Source: Buchnera aphidicola (Brachycaudus tragopogonis) (lineage in GTDB: Bacteria > Pseudomonadota > Gammaproteobacteria > Enterobacterales > Enterobacteriaceae). From it: 64,000 bases of DNA. A model generated the notes under the pieces. The model saw only the letters and a list, made by a program, of their open reading frames with translations, was not told the origin of the DNA and searched no databases. The stretch spans positions 310,001 through 374,000 of the forward strand of contig NZ_OZ060418.1 in assembly GCF_964059175.1 (NCBI RefSeq). The letters run 5' to 3'. This document shows positions 1-10,408 of the stretch, one piece after another. How positions within the stretch are numbered: position 1 is the first letter of the stretch; every line of letters starts with the position of its first letter. Both the position numbers and the translations under genes were made by a program.

Positions 1-743
1 TATTATATGTATTAGATTTCAAAGGTGGCGTTTATGCTAATGAAGTTATAGGATTACGAGAAGAAATATCTGCTATACTTTCCGTAGCGAATCAAAAAGA
101 TGAAGTTTTATTACGTTTAGAAAGTTCTGGAGGTGTGATTCATGGATACGGATTAGCTGCTTCTCAGTTAAATAGATTACGTGAAAAAGGAATACGATTA
201 ATTGTATCAGTAGATAAAATCGCAGCCAGTGGGGGTTACATGATGGCTTGTGTAGCAGATTATATTGTATCTGCCCCGTTTGCTATAATCGGTTCAATTG
301 GTGTAGTAGGACAAATACCTAATTTCAATAAATTATTAAAAAAATGTAATATAGATGTTGAGCTTCATACCGCAGGAGATTACAAACGTACTTTAACAAT
401 GTTTGGAAATAATACTGATTCAACACGTAAAAAATTCTGTGAAGAATTAAATAGTACACATCAACTTTTTAAAAATTTTATTCAAGAAATGAGACCATCT
501 TTAGATATTGAGAGTGTATCTAACGGAGAGTATTGGTTTGGAACAATGGCATTAAAAAAAAAACTAGTAGATGAAATTAGTACAAGTGATGATATTTTAA
601 TTTCTAAAATGGAAGAATACACTGTATTAAATATTCAGTATATTTATACTAAAAAAATCTTAGAGCGCTTTACATTTTCTGTATTAAATAATATTAGAAA
701 AATGTTAATAAAAGCATTTTTTTATAAAAATTATTTGTTGTAA
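1..743 (+). CDS. sohB: SohB, S49-family inner-membrane protease (5' end outside window)
   Basis: Partial gene: the frame is open from base 3 with no start, so the N-terminal membrane anchor lies outside the window. The visible C-terminal part aligns with E. coli SohB along its length. Key stretches are LRLESSGG near base 110, the nucleophile motif ASGGYMMAC with the serine codon at 228-230, and the general-base lysine in GDYKRTL at 384-386, so the Ser-Lys dyad of SppA-type peptidases is intact. The family cleaves membrane-embedded or periplasmic peptides; SohB's own substrates are poorly known. The GTG at 135 is an internal Val codon, not a start. It lies 89 bp upstream of topA on the same strand; in E. 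coli the two genes are also close, separated by yciN, which is absent here. Confidence 0.93.
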   Translation, partial: LYVLDFKGGVYANEVIGLREEISAILSVANQKDEVLLRLESSGGVIHGYGLAASQLNRLREKGIRLIVSVDKIAASGGYMMACVADYIVSAPFAIIGSIGVVGQIPNFNKLLKKCNIDVELHTAGDYKRTLTMFGNNTDSTRKKFCEELNSTHQLFKNFIQEMRPSLDIESVSNGEYWFGTMALKKKLVDEISTSDDILISKMEEYTVLNIQYIYTKKILERFTFSVLNNIRKMLIKAFFYKNYLL

Positions 744-832
744 AATAATTTTTAATTTTTTTAAAAAAATCATCTTAATTTAAAAAATTTTATTTTTTAA
801 AGAATATAAAATATTATTGACCGGATAAAAAT

Positions 833-3409
833 ATGCAAAAATCTCTTGTTATAGTTGAGTCTCCAGCAAAAGCAAAAACTATAAGTCAATATTTAGGTCA
901 TGAATATATAGTTAAATCTAGTATAGGACACGTACGAGATTTACCAACTAATAATTCAAAAAATAAAGATAAGATTAAAGATTCTATATTAATTCCTAAA
1001 AAATCTAATAAAAAAAATATTTTGATACAAAAAATGGGAATTGATCCTTATCAAAATTGGAAAGCTGAATATTGTATTTTACCTGGTAAAGAAAAAATAA
1101 TATCTGAATTAAAAAATCTTGCTAATCAAGTTCATTATATATATCTTGCTACAGATTTAGATAGAGAAGGAGAAGCAATAGCATGGCACTTAAAAGAAGT
1201 AATTGGTGGAGATTTATCTAAATTTAGACGAGTTGTGTTTAATGAAATTACAAAACGTTCAATAGAAAAAGCTTTTAAAAATATAGGTCATATAAACATG
1301 AATCGAGTACGTGCACAACAAGCGCGTCGTTTTATGGATCGAATTGTAGGTTATATGATATCTCCTTTATTATGGACAAAAATTTCAAGAGGTTTATCTG
1401 CAGGACGTGTTCAATCTGTAGCAGTTCGTATTATATCAGAGCGTGAACATGTAATAAAAAATTTTATACCAGAAGAATATTGGCAGTTAAATGTTTCTGT
1501 TTTTTCAAAAAAGAAAGAATTTATTACTATAAACGTAACTCATTTCCAAAATAAAAAGTTTTGTCCAATTAAAAAAAGTGAAGTAGATTGCGCTATAAAA
1601 AAAATTAAAAATTCATTTTTAATTGTTCAAAAGTATGAAAAAAAAACATGTTTTAAAACAGCACCAGCTCCCTTTATTACTTCTACTTTACAACAATATT
1701 CTAGTCTTGTTTTGGGTTTTAGTGTAAAAAAAACAATGTTTTTAGCACAAAAATTATATGAAGCAGGTTATATTACTTATATAAGAACCGATTCAAATTA
1801 TATAAGTAAGCGTGCTGTTAAAAAAGTTCGGATGTACATTCAGAATCATTACGGAAATGATTATTTACCTGAACAGCCTAACTTATATTCTAATAAAAAA
1901 TATTCTCAAGAATCTCATGAAGCTATTCGCCCTTCTGATATTCAGATAAAAAAAATAAATTTAGACAACTTAAATTCCGATGCTCAAAAACTATATACAT
2001 TAATTTGGAATCAATTTATAGCCTCTCAAATGACACCAATGAAATACGAATCTATAATTATAACAGTAATAGCTAACAAATTTAAATTGCAAAAAAGTGA
2101 GCGAATAATAATATTTAAAGGTTGGACTGAAATTGTAAAAGAAGAAAAAAACGTTACTTCATATTGTCCTAATTTAGTTATAGGGAGTTTATTATTTATA
2201 GATAAATTTTTACCTGTTCAAAAATTTACTAAACCTCCACCACGTTTTAGTGAAGCATCCTTAGTTCGTGAATTAGAAAAAAAAGGAATAGGAAGACCTT
2301 CTACATACGCTGCTATTACATCAAAAATACAGGAACGAGGATATGTTAACATTAAAAAAAATAAGTTTTATGCTGAAAAAATGGGAGAAATTTTAACTAT
2401 TCGATTAAAAAAAAGTTTTAGCGAATTAATTGATTATAATTTTACTGCATCCATGGAGCATAAATTAGATAAAATTGCTAAAAATGAAATTTCATGGAAA
2501 AATGTTTTAAATTCTTTTTTTTACGATTTTTCTAAAAATTTAGAACAAGCAAAACAAACACCAGAAGAAGGAGGTATGGAACCAAATATTATGGTCATGA
2601 CTTCTATAGATTGTCCAATCTGTTGTAAAAAAATGGGCATAAAAACAGCAGTTACCGGTGTTTTTCTGAGTTGTTCAGGATATAATTCCGAACCAAAAAA
2701 AAGATGCAAAAAAACTATAAATCTTGTATCATTAAATGAATTGAATAGAAATAAAAAAGATAAAGAAGATATATTTCTAACAACAATCAATCGATGTAAA
2801 AAATGTAATATGGCTATGGATAGTTACTTTATAAACAATAAAATTAAGCTACATATTTGTGGTAATAATCCTAGTTGTATTGGTTATGAAATTGAAAAAG
2901 GAATATTTAATAGTCCTTCTTATTTATCTCAAATTATTCAATGTGAAAAATGTTCTGCAGAAATGACTTTTAAAACAGGTCGATTTGGGAAATTTTTTAT
3001 ATGTATAAATCAAAATTGCAAAAACACAAGAAAAATTTTATCGAATGGTGAAATATCAGAACCTAAATTAGAACCAATTTCTTTTCCAAATTTATTATGT
3101 AAGGAATCTAATGCATGGTTTGTTTTACGAGAAGGAGTTTCTGGTATCTTTTTTGCTGCAAATACTTTTCCGAAATCGCGAGAAACTAGATCTCCATTAG
3201 TAGAAGAGCTTGCTCAATTTCAGCATTTACTACCAGAAAAAATACGTTATTTATCTAATGCCCCCCACATTGATAATGAAGGAAATAAAACTATAGTATG
3301 TTTTAATAGAAAAACTAAAGAACATTATATCGGTTCTAAAAAAGAAGGAAAATTTACAAATTGGTCAGCTTTATTTTTTAATGGAAAATGGTGTGTTAAT
3401 AGTAAATAA
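833..3409 (+). CDS. topA: DNA topoisomerase I (type IA)
   Basis: Relaxes negative supercoils by single-strand cleavage and passage. The protein has 858 residues against 865 in E. coli. The Toprim metal-binding motif DLDREGE is at residues 108-114, and the catalytic tyrosine is Y316 in AGYITYIRTDS. The C-terminal third carries three four-cysteine zinc-ribbon modules (beginning CPIC, CKKC and CEKC), as in E. coli, so the DNA- and RNA polymerase-binding tail has not been trimmed. The start follows a short AT-rich spacer after sohB (GACCGG lies 12 bp upstream of the ATG). In a genome with few regulators, supercoiling is a plausible global control, but that is inference. Confidence 0.98.
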   Translation: MQKSLVIVESPAKAKTISQYLGHEYIVKSSIGHVRDLPTNNSKNKDKIKDSILIPKKSNKKNILIQKMGIDPYQNWKAEYCILPGKEKIISELKNLANQVHYIYLATDLDREGEAIAWHLKEVIGGDLSKFRRVVFNEITKRSIEKAFKNIGHINMNRVRAQQARRFMDRIVGYMISPLLWTKISRGLSAGRVQSVAVRIISEREHVIKNFIPEEYWQLNVSVFSKKKEFITINVTHFQNKKFCPIKKSEVDCAIKKIKNSFLIVQKYEKKTCFKTAPAPFITSTLQQYSSLVLGFSVKKTMFLAQKLYEAGYITYIRTDSNYISKRAVKKVRMYIQNHYGNDYLPEQPNLYSNKKYSQESHEAIRPSDIQIKKINLDNLNSDAQKLYTLIWNQFIASQMTPMKYESIIITVIANKFKLQKSERIIIFKGWTEIVKEEKNVTSYCPNLVIGSLLFIDKFLPVQKFTKPPPRFSEASLVRELEKKGIGRPSTYAAITSKIQERGYVNIKKNKFYAEKMGEILTIRLKKSFSELIDYNFTASMEHKLDKIAKNEISWKNVLNSFFYDFSKNLEQAKQTPEEGGMEPNIMVMTSIDCPICCKKMGIKTAVTGVFLSCSGYNSEPKKRCKKTINLVSLNELNRNKKDKEDIFLTTINRCKKCNMAMDSYFINNKIKLHICGNNPSCIGYEIEKGIFNSPSYLSQIIQCEKCSAEMTFKTGRFGKFFICINQNCKNTRKILSNGEISEPKLEPISFPNLLCKESNAWFVLREGVSGIFFAANTFPKSRETRSPLVEELAQFQHLLPEKIRYLSNAPHIDNEGNKTIVCFNRKTKEHYIGSKKEGKFTNWSALFFNGKWCVNSK

Positions 3410-3443
3410 AAAAATTTTAATAAATTAAATTAAAAAAATAAAA

Positions 3444-4241
3444 TTATAATAAAGAACATTCTCGAATTTTTTCTGTAATTAATCTGACAAATTTTGGACT
3501 ACTAGTTAAATTTCCTGAATGACAATTATTATTTTCATGACCTCCTGTAAAATCACTAATTAAACAGCCGGATTCTCTTGCTTGTAATTTTCCTGCTATA
3601 AAGTTACTAGGTTCCAAATTAAAATCGAAAAAACAATCGATTCTTCCAGCTGCAACGTAAGCTAAATCAAGTACAGTAGAACCAGTACATCTAAAAAACA
3701 TTCCATATGAAATTAATTTTTTATATAGTTCAAAATAGGATGATGATTTTTCATGAATGTATTTAGGTAAATTTACCGCTACTGTAGTATATTGTAAAGT
3801 ATTAATATTACTACATCTAGTTCGATAACCATTTAATTGTGAACCTTGTCCTTTTACAGCTGTAAATAAGTCATTTCTTATAGGATCATATATAACAGAA
3901 ATTTCTGTATTATTTTTTACAATAACCGCAATTGATATGCAAAAATGAGGAAAATGTTTAATAAAATTGTTCTTCCCATCTAGTTCATTAACTATCCAAA
4001 TAGTATTGTTTTTATTTTTAATAAGTAAGCATTGTTCTTTTTTATTTAAAATAACATGATTAGGATATGATTTATGAATAATTTCACTAATTGTTTTATA
4101 AGTTTTATACATAATGTTTCTAATAAATATTTTATTTTTTTCTATGTCTTCTTTAACAAATTTTTGTGAATCATAATTTTGAATAATAATGTTCCCTCCT
4201 TTTCGTACTGCACGAATAGCAATATTTAACATGGGATGCAT
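3444..4241 (-). CDS. suhB: SuhB, inositol-monophosphatase family protein, probably catalytically dead
   Basis: Length (265 aa; E. coli 267) and sequence match E. coli SuhB, beginning MHPMLNIAIRA. In E. coli SuhB is a Mg-dependent inositol-1-phosphatase and also a NusA/RNA-polymerase partner in rRNA antitermination. Here the metal site is broken: the usual Glu67 position is Lys (ILNKKE instead of ITEESG), the family signature DPLDGTTNF reads NELDGKNNF (residues 85-93), and the WD of the C-terminal motif is SN (residues 212-213). Of the acidic ligands only D88 remains. The frame is open and well conserved elsewhere (LDLAYVAAGR, SDFTGGH), which argues that the protein is kept for its non-catalytic role. 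It is divergent from rlmN across a 223-bp spacer. Confidence 0.93.
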   Translation of the reverse strand: MHPMLNIAIRAVRKGGNIIIQNYDSQKFVKEDIEKNKIFIRNIMYKTYKTISEIIHKSYPNHVILNKKEQCLLIKNKNNTIWIVNELDGKNNFIKHFPHFCISIAVIVKNNTEISVIYDPIRNDLFTAVKGQGSQLNGYRTRCSNINTLQYTTVAVNLPKYIHEKSSSYFELYKKLISYGMFFRCTGSTVLDLAYVAAGRIDCFFDFNLEPSNFIAGKLQARESGCLISDFTGGHENNNCHSGNLTSSPKFVRLITEKIRECSLL

Positions 4242-4464
4242 GAAAATCTCCTCAATTTTTTAAATTTATTAAAATCATAACATAATTTAAATATCTTTAA
4301 TATTTATTAATAATGCAAAAATTTTTATATGTAATAAAAAAATGGATTAATTTCTCATGTAATATAATAATTAAATTTCAACGAAAATAATATTTTAATT
4401 ATTTATACTATAAGGTAAAAATTTTTAATGAAAAAATATTGTACTGATTTATCAGGAATTTAAT

Positions 4465-5559
4465 ATGCATAATATTGATGTATTAAAAATTTCACAACAT
4501 AAAATTAATTTATTAGATTTAAATCGTCAAGACTTATATCTTTTCCTTGCTTCTTTAGGTGCAAAGAAATTTTCTACAGAACAAATTATGAATTGGATTT
4601 ACAATCATTATTGCAATGATTTTGATAAAATGCTGAATATTAGCAAGAAAATTAGGACTAAATTACAAGAAAGATCTTATATATTTGCATCTCAATTTAT
4701 AGAAGAAAGAACTTCTTGTGATGGGACAATAAAATGGATAACATTAATTGATCATCAAAAAATTGAAACAGTTTATATACCAGAAAGAAAACGTTCTACG
4801 CTTTGTGTTTCTTCACAAATAGGATGTGCTTTAAAATGTGATTTTTGCGCTACTGGTAAACAAGGTTTTAATAGAAATTTAAAAGTTTCTGAAATTATTG
4901 CTCAAATTTGGCAGGCCAATAAAAAATTAAAACAAAAAAATATCACAAATAGTATTAGAAATATAGTTTTTATGGGTATGGGTGAACCTTTATTAAATTT
5001 AAATAATGTTGTTTCTGCGTTAAAAATTATTTTAGATGAACATGGTTTTGGTTTATCAAAACGTCGTATTACTTTATCGACTTCAGGAATAGTACCAGCA
5101 CTCAATAAGTTAAGCAAAATGATTGATGTTTGTTTAGCAATTTCTTTACATGCTTCTAATGATTCTACTAGAGATATTCTTATGCCAATTAATAAAAAAT
5201 ATAATATTGCATCTCTTTTAAGTTCAGTATTAAAATATTTAAAATACTCTAATGCTAACAGAGGAGGAGTTACGATAGAATATGTCATGCTAAAAGGAAT
5301 TAACGATTCCAATAAAAATGCTGAACAATTAGCCAATCTATTAAATAATATACCTAGTAAAATCAATCTTATTCCCTGGAATTCTTTTTTAGGTTCACCT
5401 TTTGTATGCAGTGATGCTAAAAGAATTAATATTTTTGCAGAAATTTTAAGAAATAAAGGCTTTACTACAGTGATTAGAAAAAATAGAGGACAAGATATTA
5501 ATGCTGCATGTGGTCAACTAACTGGAAAAATAATTAATCGTTTTAAAAGTCTCTCATAA
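4465..5559 (+). CDS. rlmN: Dual-specificity 23S rRNA/tRNA adenine-C2 methyltransferase (radical SAM)
   Basis: Methylates C2 of A2503 in 23S rRNA and of A37 in some tRNAs. The protein has 364 residues (E. coli 384). The radical-SAM cysteines are C121, C125 and C128 in CALKCDFCATG. The methyl-carrying cysteine is C349 in NAACGQL. GMGEPLLNLNNV, the SAM-binding stretch, is intact. The N-terminus lines up with E. coli from KINLLDLNRQ. First gene of a rightward group rlmN-ispG-hisS that matches E. coli order except that rodZ, which lies between rlmN and ispG there, is missing. Its iron-sulfur cluster probably takes electrons from the flavodoxin encoded at 22 kb. Confidence 0.97.
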   Translation: MHNIDVLKISQHKINLLDLNRQDLYLFLASLGAKKFSTEQIMNWIYNHYCNDFDKMLNISKKIRTKLQERSYIFASQFIEERTSCDGTIKWITLIDHQKIETVYIPERKRSTLCVSSQIGCALKCDFCATGKQGFNRNLKVSEIIAQIWQANKKLKQKNITNSIRNIVFMGMGEPLLNLNNVVSALKIILDEHGFGLSKRRITLSTSGIVPALNKLSKMIDVCLAISLHASNDSTRDILMPINKKYNIASLLSSVLKYLKYSNANRGGVTIEYVMLKGINDSNKNAEQLANLLNNIPSKINLIPWNSFLGSPFVCSDAKRINIFAEILRNKGFTTVIRKNRGQDINAACGQLTGKIINRFKSLS

Positions 5560-5657
5560 TTGTATAAAAAATAATCTTATATGTTCTATTATATATTGAT
5601 TAGTAATATAATTTGTCATCTAATGTTTTTTAGATAATATGAAAATATATAAAAAAT

Positions 5658-6755
5658 ATGAATAAATACAAAAAAATTAATAGAAGAAAATCTGATCGTA
5701 TTTATGTTGGTGCAATTCCTATTGGTAATAATGCACCTATTGCGGTTCAATCTATGACTAATACTCGTACAACAAATACCTTCAAAACTATTCAACAAAT
5801 TTTAGAATTACAAAAAGTAGGTGCAGATATTGTTCGTGTTTCTATACCAACTTTAGAAGCTGCAGAATCATTTAAACTCATTAAAAGAAAAGTAACGGTT
5901 CCATTAATAGCAGATATACACTTTGATTATAGATTAGCTTTGAAAGCAATAGAATATGGAGCAGATTGTTTAAGAATTAATCCTGGAAACATTGGAAATA
6001 AAAAAAGAGTATCAGAAATTATAAAATGTGTAAAAGACAAAAATATACCAATTCGCATTGGTGTTAACTCAGGATCACTAGAAAAAGATATATTAAAAAA
6101 ATATAATGTTCCTACCCCACAAGCTTTAGTAGAATCAGCTATGAGACATATTGAATATTTTGATGCTTTAAATTTTAATCAATTTAAAGTTAGTGTTAAA
6201 GCATCTAATGTATTTTTAGCTGTAGAAGCTTATCAAATATTAGGAAAAAAAATTACACAACCTTTACATATTGGAATAACAGAAGCAGGAAGCTTAAGAA
6301 ACGGAACAGTAAAATCGTCGATTGGGATAGCTTTTTTATTATTAGAAGGAATTGGAGATACACTAAGAATTTCATTAGCCGCTAATCCTATTGAAGAAGT
6401 AAAAGTAGGTTATGATATTTTACAAACTTTAGGTATACGGTCTAGAGGTGTTAACTTTATTGCTTGTCCTACTTGTTCTAGACAAGAGTTTGATGTAATC
6501 AATACAGTTAATCAATTAGAAAAAAAATTAGAAGATATATCTACTCCTATCGATATATCTATAATTGGTTGTGTCGTCAACGGGATTGGTGAAGCCAAAA
6601 TAGCAACGTTAGGATTAACAGGAGGTTGTAAAAAAAGTGCATTTTATGAAGATGGAATACGTCAAAAAAATAAATTAAAAAATGAAGAAATTATCGAGCA
6701 AATGGAAATTAAAATAAGAGAAAAAGTAAAAAAAATAAATAAAATAAAGAACTAA
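5658..6755 (+). CDS. ispG: 4-hydroxy-3-methylbut-2-enyl diphosphate synthase (flavodoxin-dependent)
   Basis: Penultimate step of the MEP isoprenoid pathway: reductive ring opening of MEcPP to HMBPP on a 4Fe-4S cluster. Length is 365 residues (E. coli 372). The cluster ligands C270, C273 (CPTCSRQEF), C305 and E312 ([10 protein letters not shown]) are all present at the same positions as in E. coli. The TIM-barrel part includes [10 protein letters not shown] and LRINPGNIG. It ends 33 bp before the hisS open frame, so co-transcription is likely. The 98-bp spacer before it is where E. coli carries rodZ; I see no remnant. Confidence 0.97.
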   Translation: MNKYKKINRRKSDRIYVGAIPIGNNAPIAVQSMTNTRTTNTFKTIQQILELQKVGADIVRVSIPTLEAAESFKLIKRKVTVPLIADIHFDYRLALKAIEYGADCLRINPGNIGNKKRVSEIIKCVKDKNIPIRIGVNSGSLEKDILKKYNVPTPQALVESAMRHIEYFDALNFNQFKVSVKASNVFLAVEAYQILGKKITQPLHIGITEAGSLRNGTVKSSIGIAFLLLEGIGDTLRISLAANPIEEVKVGYDILQTLGIRSRGVNFIACPTCSRQEFDVINTVNQLEKKLEDISTPIDISIIGCVVNGIGEAKIATLGLTGGCKKSAFYEDGIRQKNKLKNEEIIEQMEIKIREKVKKINKIKN

Positions 6756-6809
6756 AAAATAATACTTAATTTATCTTCATTAGTTATTGTGAACACACAA
6801 GAGAAAATA

Positions 6810-8084
6810 GTGAACAAAGAAATTAAATCAATCCGAGGCATGCATGATTATCTTCCAGAAGAATTAAAAATTTGGAATTATGTAGAGACTATCTTAAAAG
6901 AAGTTCTAGCTAGCTATTGTTATTTAGAAATTAGATTACCTTTATTAGAAAAAACAGAGATATTTAAAAGAGCTATTGGTTATATTACTGACGTAGTTGA
7001 AAAAGAAATGTATTCTTTTAATGATCGAAAAGGTAATAGTTTAACTTTACGTCCAGAAGGCACCGTAGGTTGTGTACGTGCTATAATACAAAATCATTTA
7101 TTACATAAAAAAAATAATAAATTTTGGTACTTAGGTCCTATGTTTCGATATGAAAGACCACAAAAGGGACGATATCGTCAATTTTATCAGTTAGGTGCTG
7201 AAGCATTCGGATTAGATACAGAAGACATTGATTTCGAAATGATTTTATTAACAAATCGGTTGTGGAAAAAAATTGGTATTGATTTACATATTAACTTAGA
7301 AATAAATTCTATTGGTTCTCAAAAAGATCGATTAAAATATAAAAAAGAATTAGTATCTTTTCTTAAAAAAAATGAACATTTATTAGATTTAGATTCTAAA
7401 AGACGATTATATACTAATCCTTTAAGGATTTTAGATTCTAAAAATGAAACAATGCAAAAAATACTACAAGAAGCACCATTATTAAGTGAATATATTGATA
7501 TTCATTCAACTAATCATTTTAAAAATTTATGTAGTATGATTACTGATCACGAAATAAAATACATATATAATAAGAACTTAGTAAGAGGATTAGATTATTA
7601 TAATAGCACTGTATTTGAATGGAAAAGTGATTATTTAGGTGCACAAAACACGATTTGTGCGGGAGGAAGATACGATTCTTTAATTGAAGAAATGGGAGGC
7701 AAAAAAACATCTGCTATAGGTTTTGCAATAGGTATAGAACGTTTAGTATTGTTAATCAAATCACTAAATATTTTTTCTAAAAAAATAGAAGATATTAATA
7801 TATATATTATATTTATAGGAAAAGAAAATAAATACCATGCTATAAACTTGTCTGAAGAAATAAGGAATTTATATCCAAAATTAAAAATATTTATTAATTT
7901 TTTAAATCAAAATCTTCAAAAAAAAATCAAAAATGCTATTTGTTCTTCAGCGAAAATCGCTATTATTATCAATCGATATCATATTAAAGAAAAATATTTT
8001 GTAATAAAAGATTTAAAAAATAAAAAAGAGTTTTATCTTTTAAAACATGAACTAATGATAAAAATTCAAGAATTTTTTAAATAA
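6810..8084 (+). CDS. hisS: Histidyl-tRNA synthetase
   Basis: Class II synthetase charging tRNA-His. I chose the GTG at 6810. From there the protein has 424 residues, the same as E. coli, and [11 protein letters not shown] aligns residue for residue with the E. coli start MAKNIQAIRGM. An AGAG lies about 5-8 bases upstream. The in-frame GTG at 6789 would add seven unmatched residues and lacks a ribosome-binding site. Visible motifs: LTLRPEGT (motif 2 region), the [13 protein letters not shown] stretch, and the histidine-specific [14 protein letters not shown]. The C-terminal anticodon-binding domain is diverged and lysine-rich but full length. Confidence 0.96.
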   Translation: MNKEIKSIRGMHDYLPEELKIWNYVETILKEVLASYCYLEIRLPLLEKTEIFKRAIGYITDVVEKEMYSFNDRKGNSLTLRPEGTVGCVRAIIQNHLLHKKNNKFWYLGPMFRYERPQKGRYRQFYQLGAEAFGLDTEDIDFEMILLTNRLWKKIGIDLHINLEINSIGSQKDRLKYKKELVSFLKKNEHLLDLDSKRRLYTNPLRILDSKNETMQKILQEAPLLSEYIDIHSTNHFKNLCSMITDHEIKYIYNKNLVRGLDYYNSTVFEWKSDYLGAQNTICAGGRYDSLIEEMGGKKTSAIGFAIGIERLVLLIKSLNIFSKKIEDINIYIIFIGKENKYHAINLSEEIRNLYPKLKIFINFLNQNLQKKIKNAICSSAKIAIIINRYHIKEKYFVIKDLKNKKEFYLLKHELMIKIQEFFK

Positions 8085-8133
8085 ATGTAATACATTATTT
8101 TTTTATAATATTTTTAATTGTTTTAGGGGAAAT

Positions 8134-9387
8134 ATGTTTAATTCTAAAATAGAATTCAAAAAATATGATCCAGAATTATGGACCGCTATAGAAAAAGAAA
8201 ATAAAAGACAAGAATTACATATAGAATTAATTGCATCTGAAAATTATACAAGTCATTATGTTATGCAAGCTCAGGGGTCACAGTTAACAAATAAATATGC
8301 AGAAGGTTATCCTGGAAAAAGATATTATGGTGGTTGTAAATATGTAGATATCATTGAAGAATTAGCAATTAATAGAGCAAAAAAACTATTTGATGCTGAT
8401 TATGTTAACGTTCAACCGCATTCCGGATCTCAAGCTAATTTTGCTGTTTATACAGCGCTATTAAATCCTGGTGATACTATATTAGGTATGAAGTTATCTC
8501 ATGGAGGTCATTTAACTCATGGTTCTCCTGTCAATTTTTCAGGTAAAATGTATAATGTTATTTCATATGGAGTAGATCTTAACGGTGATATTAATTATGA
8601 AGAACTATTATCTTTAACTAAAAAATATAAACCAAAAATGATTATTGGTGGTTTTTCAGCATATTCTGGTATCTGTGATTGGAAAAAAATGCGTCAAATT
8701 GCAGATGAAGTAAATGCATATTTTGTTGTTGATATAGCTCATATTGCTGGTCTAGTTGCAGCCAAAATTTATCCTAATCCAATTAGTTATGCACATATTG
8801 TCACTAGTACAACTCATAAAACATTAGCAGGACCGCGAGGTGGGTTGATTCTTGCTAAAAATGGAAATGAAAATTTATATAAAAAATTAAATTTATCAGT
8901 TTTTCCTGGCGCACAAGGAGGTCCTCTGATGCATATTATTGCAGGAAAAGCAGTTGCATTTAAAGAAGCTTTAGAACCAGAATTCAGAAAATATCAAATA
9001 CAAATAGTTAAAAACGCAAAAAAAATGGCTCAAAATTTCTTAATAAAGGGATATAAAATAATATCTGGTGGTACTTATAATCATTTATTTTTAATTGATT
9101 TAACAAATAAAAAATTAACAGGAAAAGATGCTGATATAGCTTTAAGCAAAGCTAATATTACTGTTAATAAAAATACTATACCTAATGATGTACAAAGTCC
9201 TTTTGTCACTTCAGGCATTCGTATTGGCACATCTGCTGTAACTAGAAGAGGATTTAAAGAAAAAGAGGTTGTTACAGTATCAAACTGGATAGCTAATATT
9301 TTAGACGATGTGAATGATAATAATAATATTATTAATATTAAAAATCAAGTATTAGAGATTTGTAAAGAATATCCAGTTTATTTTTAA
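8134..9387 (+). CDS. glyA: Serine hydroxymethyltransferase
   Basis: PLP enzyme converting serine and tetrahydrofolate to glycine and 5,10-methylene-THF, the main source of one-carbon units. It is 417 residues, identical to the E. coli length. The Schiff-base lysine is K229 in [14 protein letters not shown]. The glycine-rich PLP contacts (HSGSQAN, residues 96-102) and D200 in VVDIAHIAG are conserved. The start has a clear upstream AGGGGA. It follows hisS by 49 bp. It is supplied by the serine pathway, whose serC lies at 37 kb. Confidence 0.98.
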   Translation: MFNSKIEFKKYDPELWTAIEKENKRQELHIELIASENYTSHYVMQAQGSQLTNKYAEGYPGKRYYGGCKYVDIIEELAINRAKKLFDADYVNVQPHSGSQANFAVYTALLNPGDTILGMKLSHGGHLTHGSPVNFSGKMYNVISYGVDLNGDINYEELLSLTKKYKPKMIIGGFSAYSGICDWKKMRQIADEVNAYFVVDIAHIAGLVAAKIYPNPISYAHIVTSTTHKTLAGPRGGLILAKNGNENLYKKLNLSVFPGAQGGPLMHIIAGKAVAFKEALEPEFRKYQIQIVKNAKKMAQNFLIKGYKIISGGTYNHLFLIDLTNKKLTGKDADIALSKANITVNKNTIPNDVQSPFVTSGIRIGTSAVTRRGFKEKEVVTVSNWIANILDDVNDNNNIINIKNQVLEICKEYPVYF

Positions 9388-9412
9388 TGAAAAAAAATAA
9401 GATATATCCATC

Positions 9413-9438
9413 TTTGTTAAAAAAAATATATTAACAAA
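9413..9438. terminator. Candidate terminator hairpin between glyA and bioD
   Basis: TTTGTTAA, a 10-base A/T loop, then TTAACAAA: an 8-bp perfect stem between two convergent genes. It is AT-only apart from one G-C pair, so it is weak, and chance occurrence in this base composition is possible. The position suits transcript ends from both strands. Confidence 0.35.
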
Positions 9439-9482
9439 TAATTAAATATAATACTTTTAATAAAATTTATTTAAAACTGGTA

Positions 9483-10154
9483 TTAAGGTAATCTAATTTT
9501 TATTTTTTCAATATTAATTTTATTTTTATTATTGAAATAAGGAATTATACCTAATAATGGAGATTTAATATAATTTAACAAAGTTTGGATATAATGTATA
9601 TTATATCTATTATTTGGTAATATATAATTAGCAATCCAACCACCGCATTTGATTTCTTCTGAAAGAATAGCTTTTTCTGTTAAAATAGCATGATTTATAC
9701 ATCCTAATTTAATTCCAACAACAATAATGACAGTTAATTGTTCTTTTTTAACCCAATCAGAAAAAGTATTTGTATAAGATAAAGGAGTGTACCATCCACC
9801 AGCACCTTCTATTAAAACCCAATTACTTTTTGCAGTGATTTTTTTTAAACCTAAAGATAAATCTTCAATTTTAATAGTTTTTTTTTGAAATTTACTTAAC
9901 ATATGAGGAGGAGCATTTTCTAAAAATGAAATAGGGTTTACTTCTGTATAACTTAAAGTTATTGAACTATTCATTTTAAGAATCATTGCATCATGATTTA
10001 TGATGCCGTATGATTTTTTTTTAGATCCAGAAGAAACAGGTTTATATCCTGCTGTATCATACCCTGCTTTTGTTGCTTTTTTTAATAGAATACTGCTTGT
10101 AAAAGTTTTACCAACATTGGTATCAGTACCAGTAATAAAAAATTTTTTAATCAT
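9483..10154 (-). CDS. bioD: Dethiobiotin synthetase
   Basis: ATP-dependent carboxylation of 7,8-diaminopelargonate to dethiobiotin, the third step after KAPA formation is counted first. It is 223 residues (E. coli 225). The P-loop GTDTNVGKT occupies residues 9-17, and EGAGGWYTPL supplies the conserved substrate/ATP contacts. It lies downstream of bioB on the same strand but separated by 254 bp. In E. coli bioF and bioC sit exactly here, so the operon has lost its middle. Function depends on BioA product from the divergent gene. Confidence 0.96.
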   Translation of the reverse strand: MIKKFFITGTDTNVGKTFTSSILLKKATKAGYDTAGYKPVSSGSKKKSYGIINHDAMILKMNSSITLSYTEVNPISFLENAPPHMLSKFQKKTIKIEDLSLGLKKITAKSNWVLIEGAGGWYTPLSYTNTFSDWVKKEQLTVIIVVGIKLGCINHAILTEKAILSEEIKCGGWIANYILPNNRYNIHYIQTLLNYIKSPLLGIIPYFNNKNKINIEKIKIRLP

Positions 10155-10408
10155 AATTTTATCTTATTTTAACAATTAATTGAACTTTAATAAAGTTAAT
10201 TCCCTATAAAGTTATTAACAATATTTAGTATATTTCTATAATTGAGTAACTCGATAAATTTAATTGTGTGCAATTTATAAAAATAACACAATAATTATAA
10301 TATTGAGTTACTCTAGATTATAAAATATAAAATTTTTTAAAAAAAATATATAAGATTTATATAAAAAATGTTTATTAAAAATTCTTTAACATAACATGTT
10401 TTATATTA
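10155..10408 (-). other. bioB-bioD spacer where bioF and bioC lie in relatives
   Basis: A 254-bp AT-rich, non-coding stretch with no open frame of note. By comparison with the enteric order bioB-bioF-bioC-bioD it is the scar of two lost genes. I could not recognise any BioF or BioC peptide in it. It contains the inverted repeat described separately. Confidence 0.6.
10242..10313. repeat. Long imperfect inverted repeat in the bioB-bioD spacer
   Basis: Outer arms GAGTAACTC (10244-10252) and GAGTTACTC (10305-10313) are perfect reverse complements. Inner arms ATTGTGT (10263-10269) and ACACAAT (10286-10292) are also perfect reverse complements. The spacers between outer and inner arms are 10 and 12 bases, so the whole could fold as one interrupted hairpin of about 70 nt. 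The arms are richer in G/C than their surroundings. Role unknown: mRNA end or processing site between bioB and bioD, or a DNA-binding site. Confidence 0.5.

Noticed and set aside
135..743. Separate 202-residue gene starting at GTG 135
   Set aside because: The frame continues upstream to the window edge with clear SohB homology, so 135 is an internal codon.
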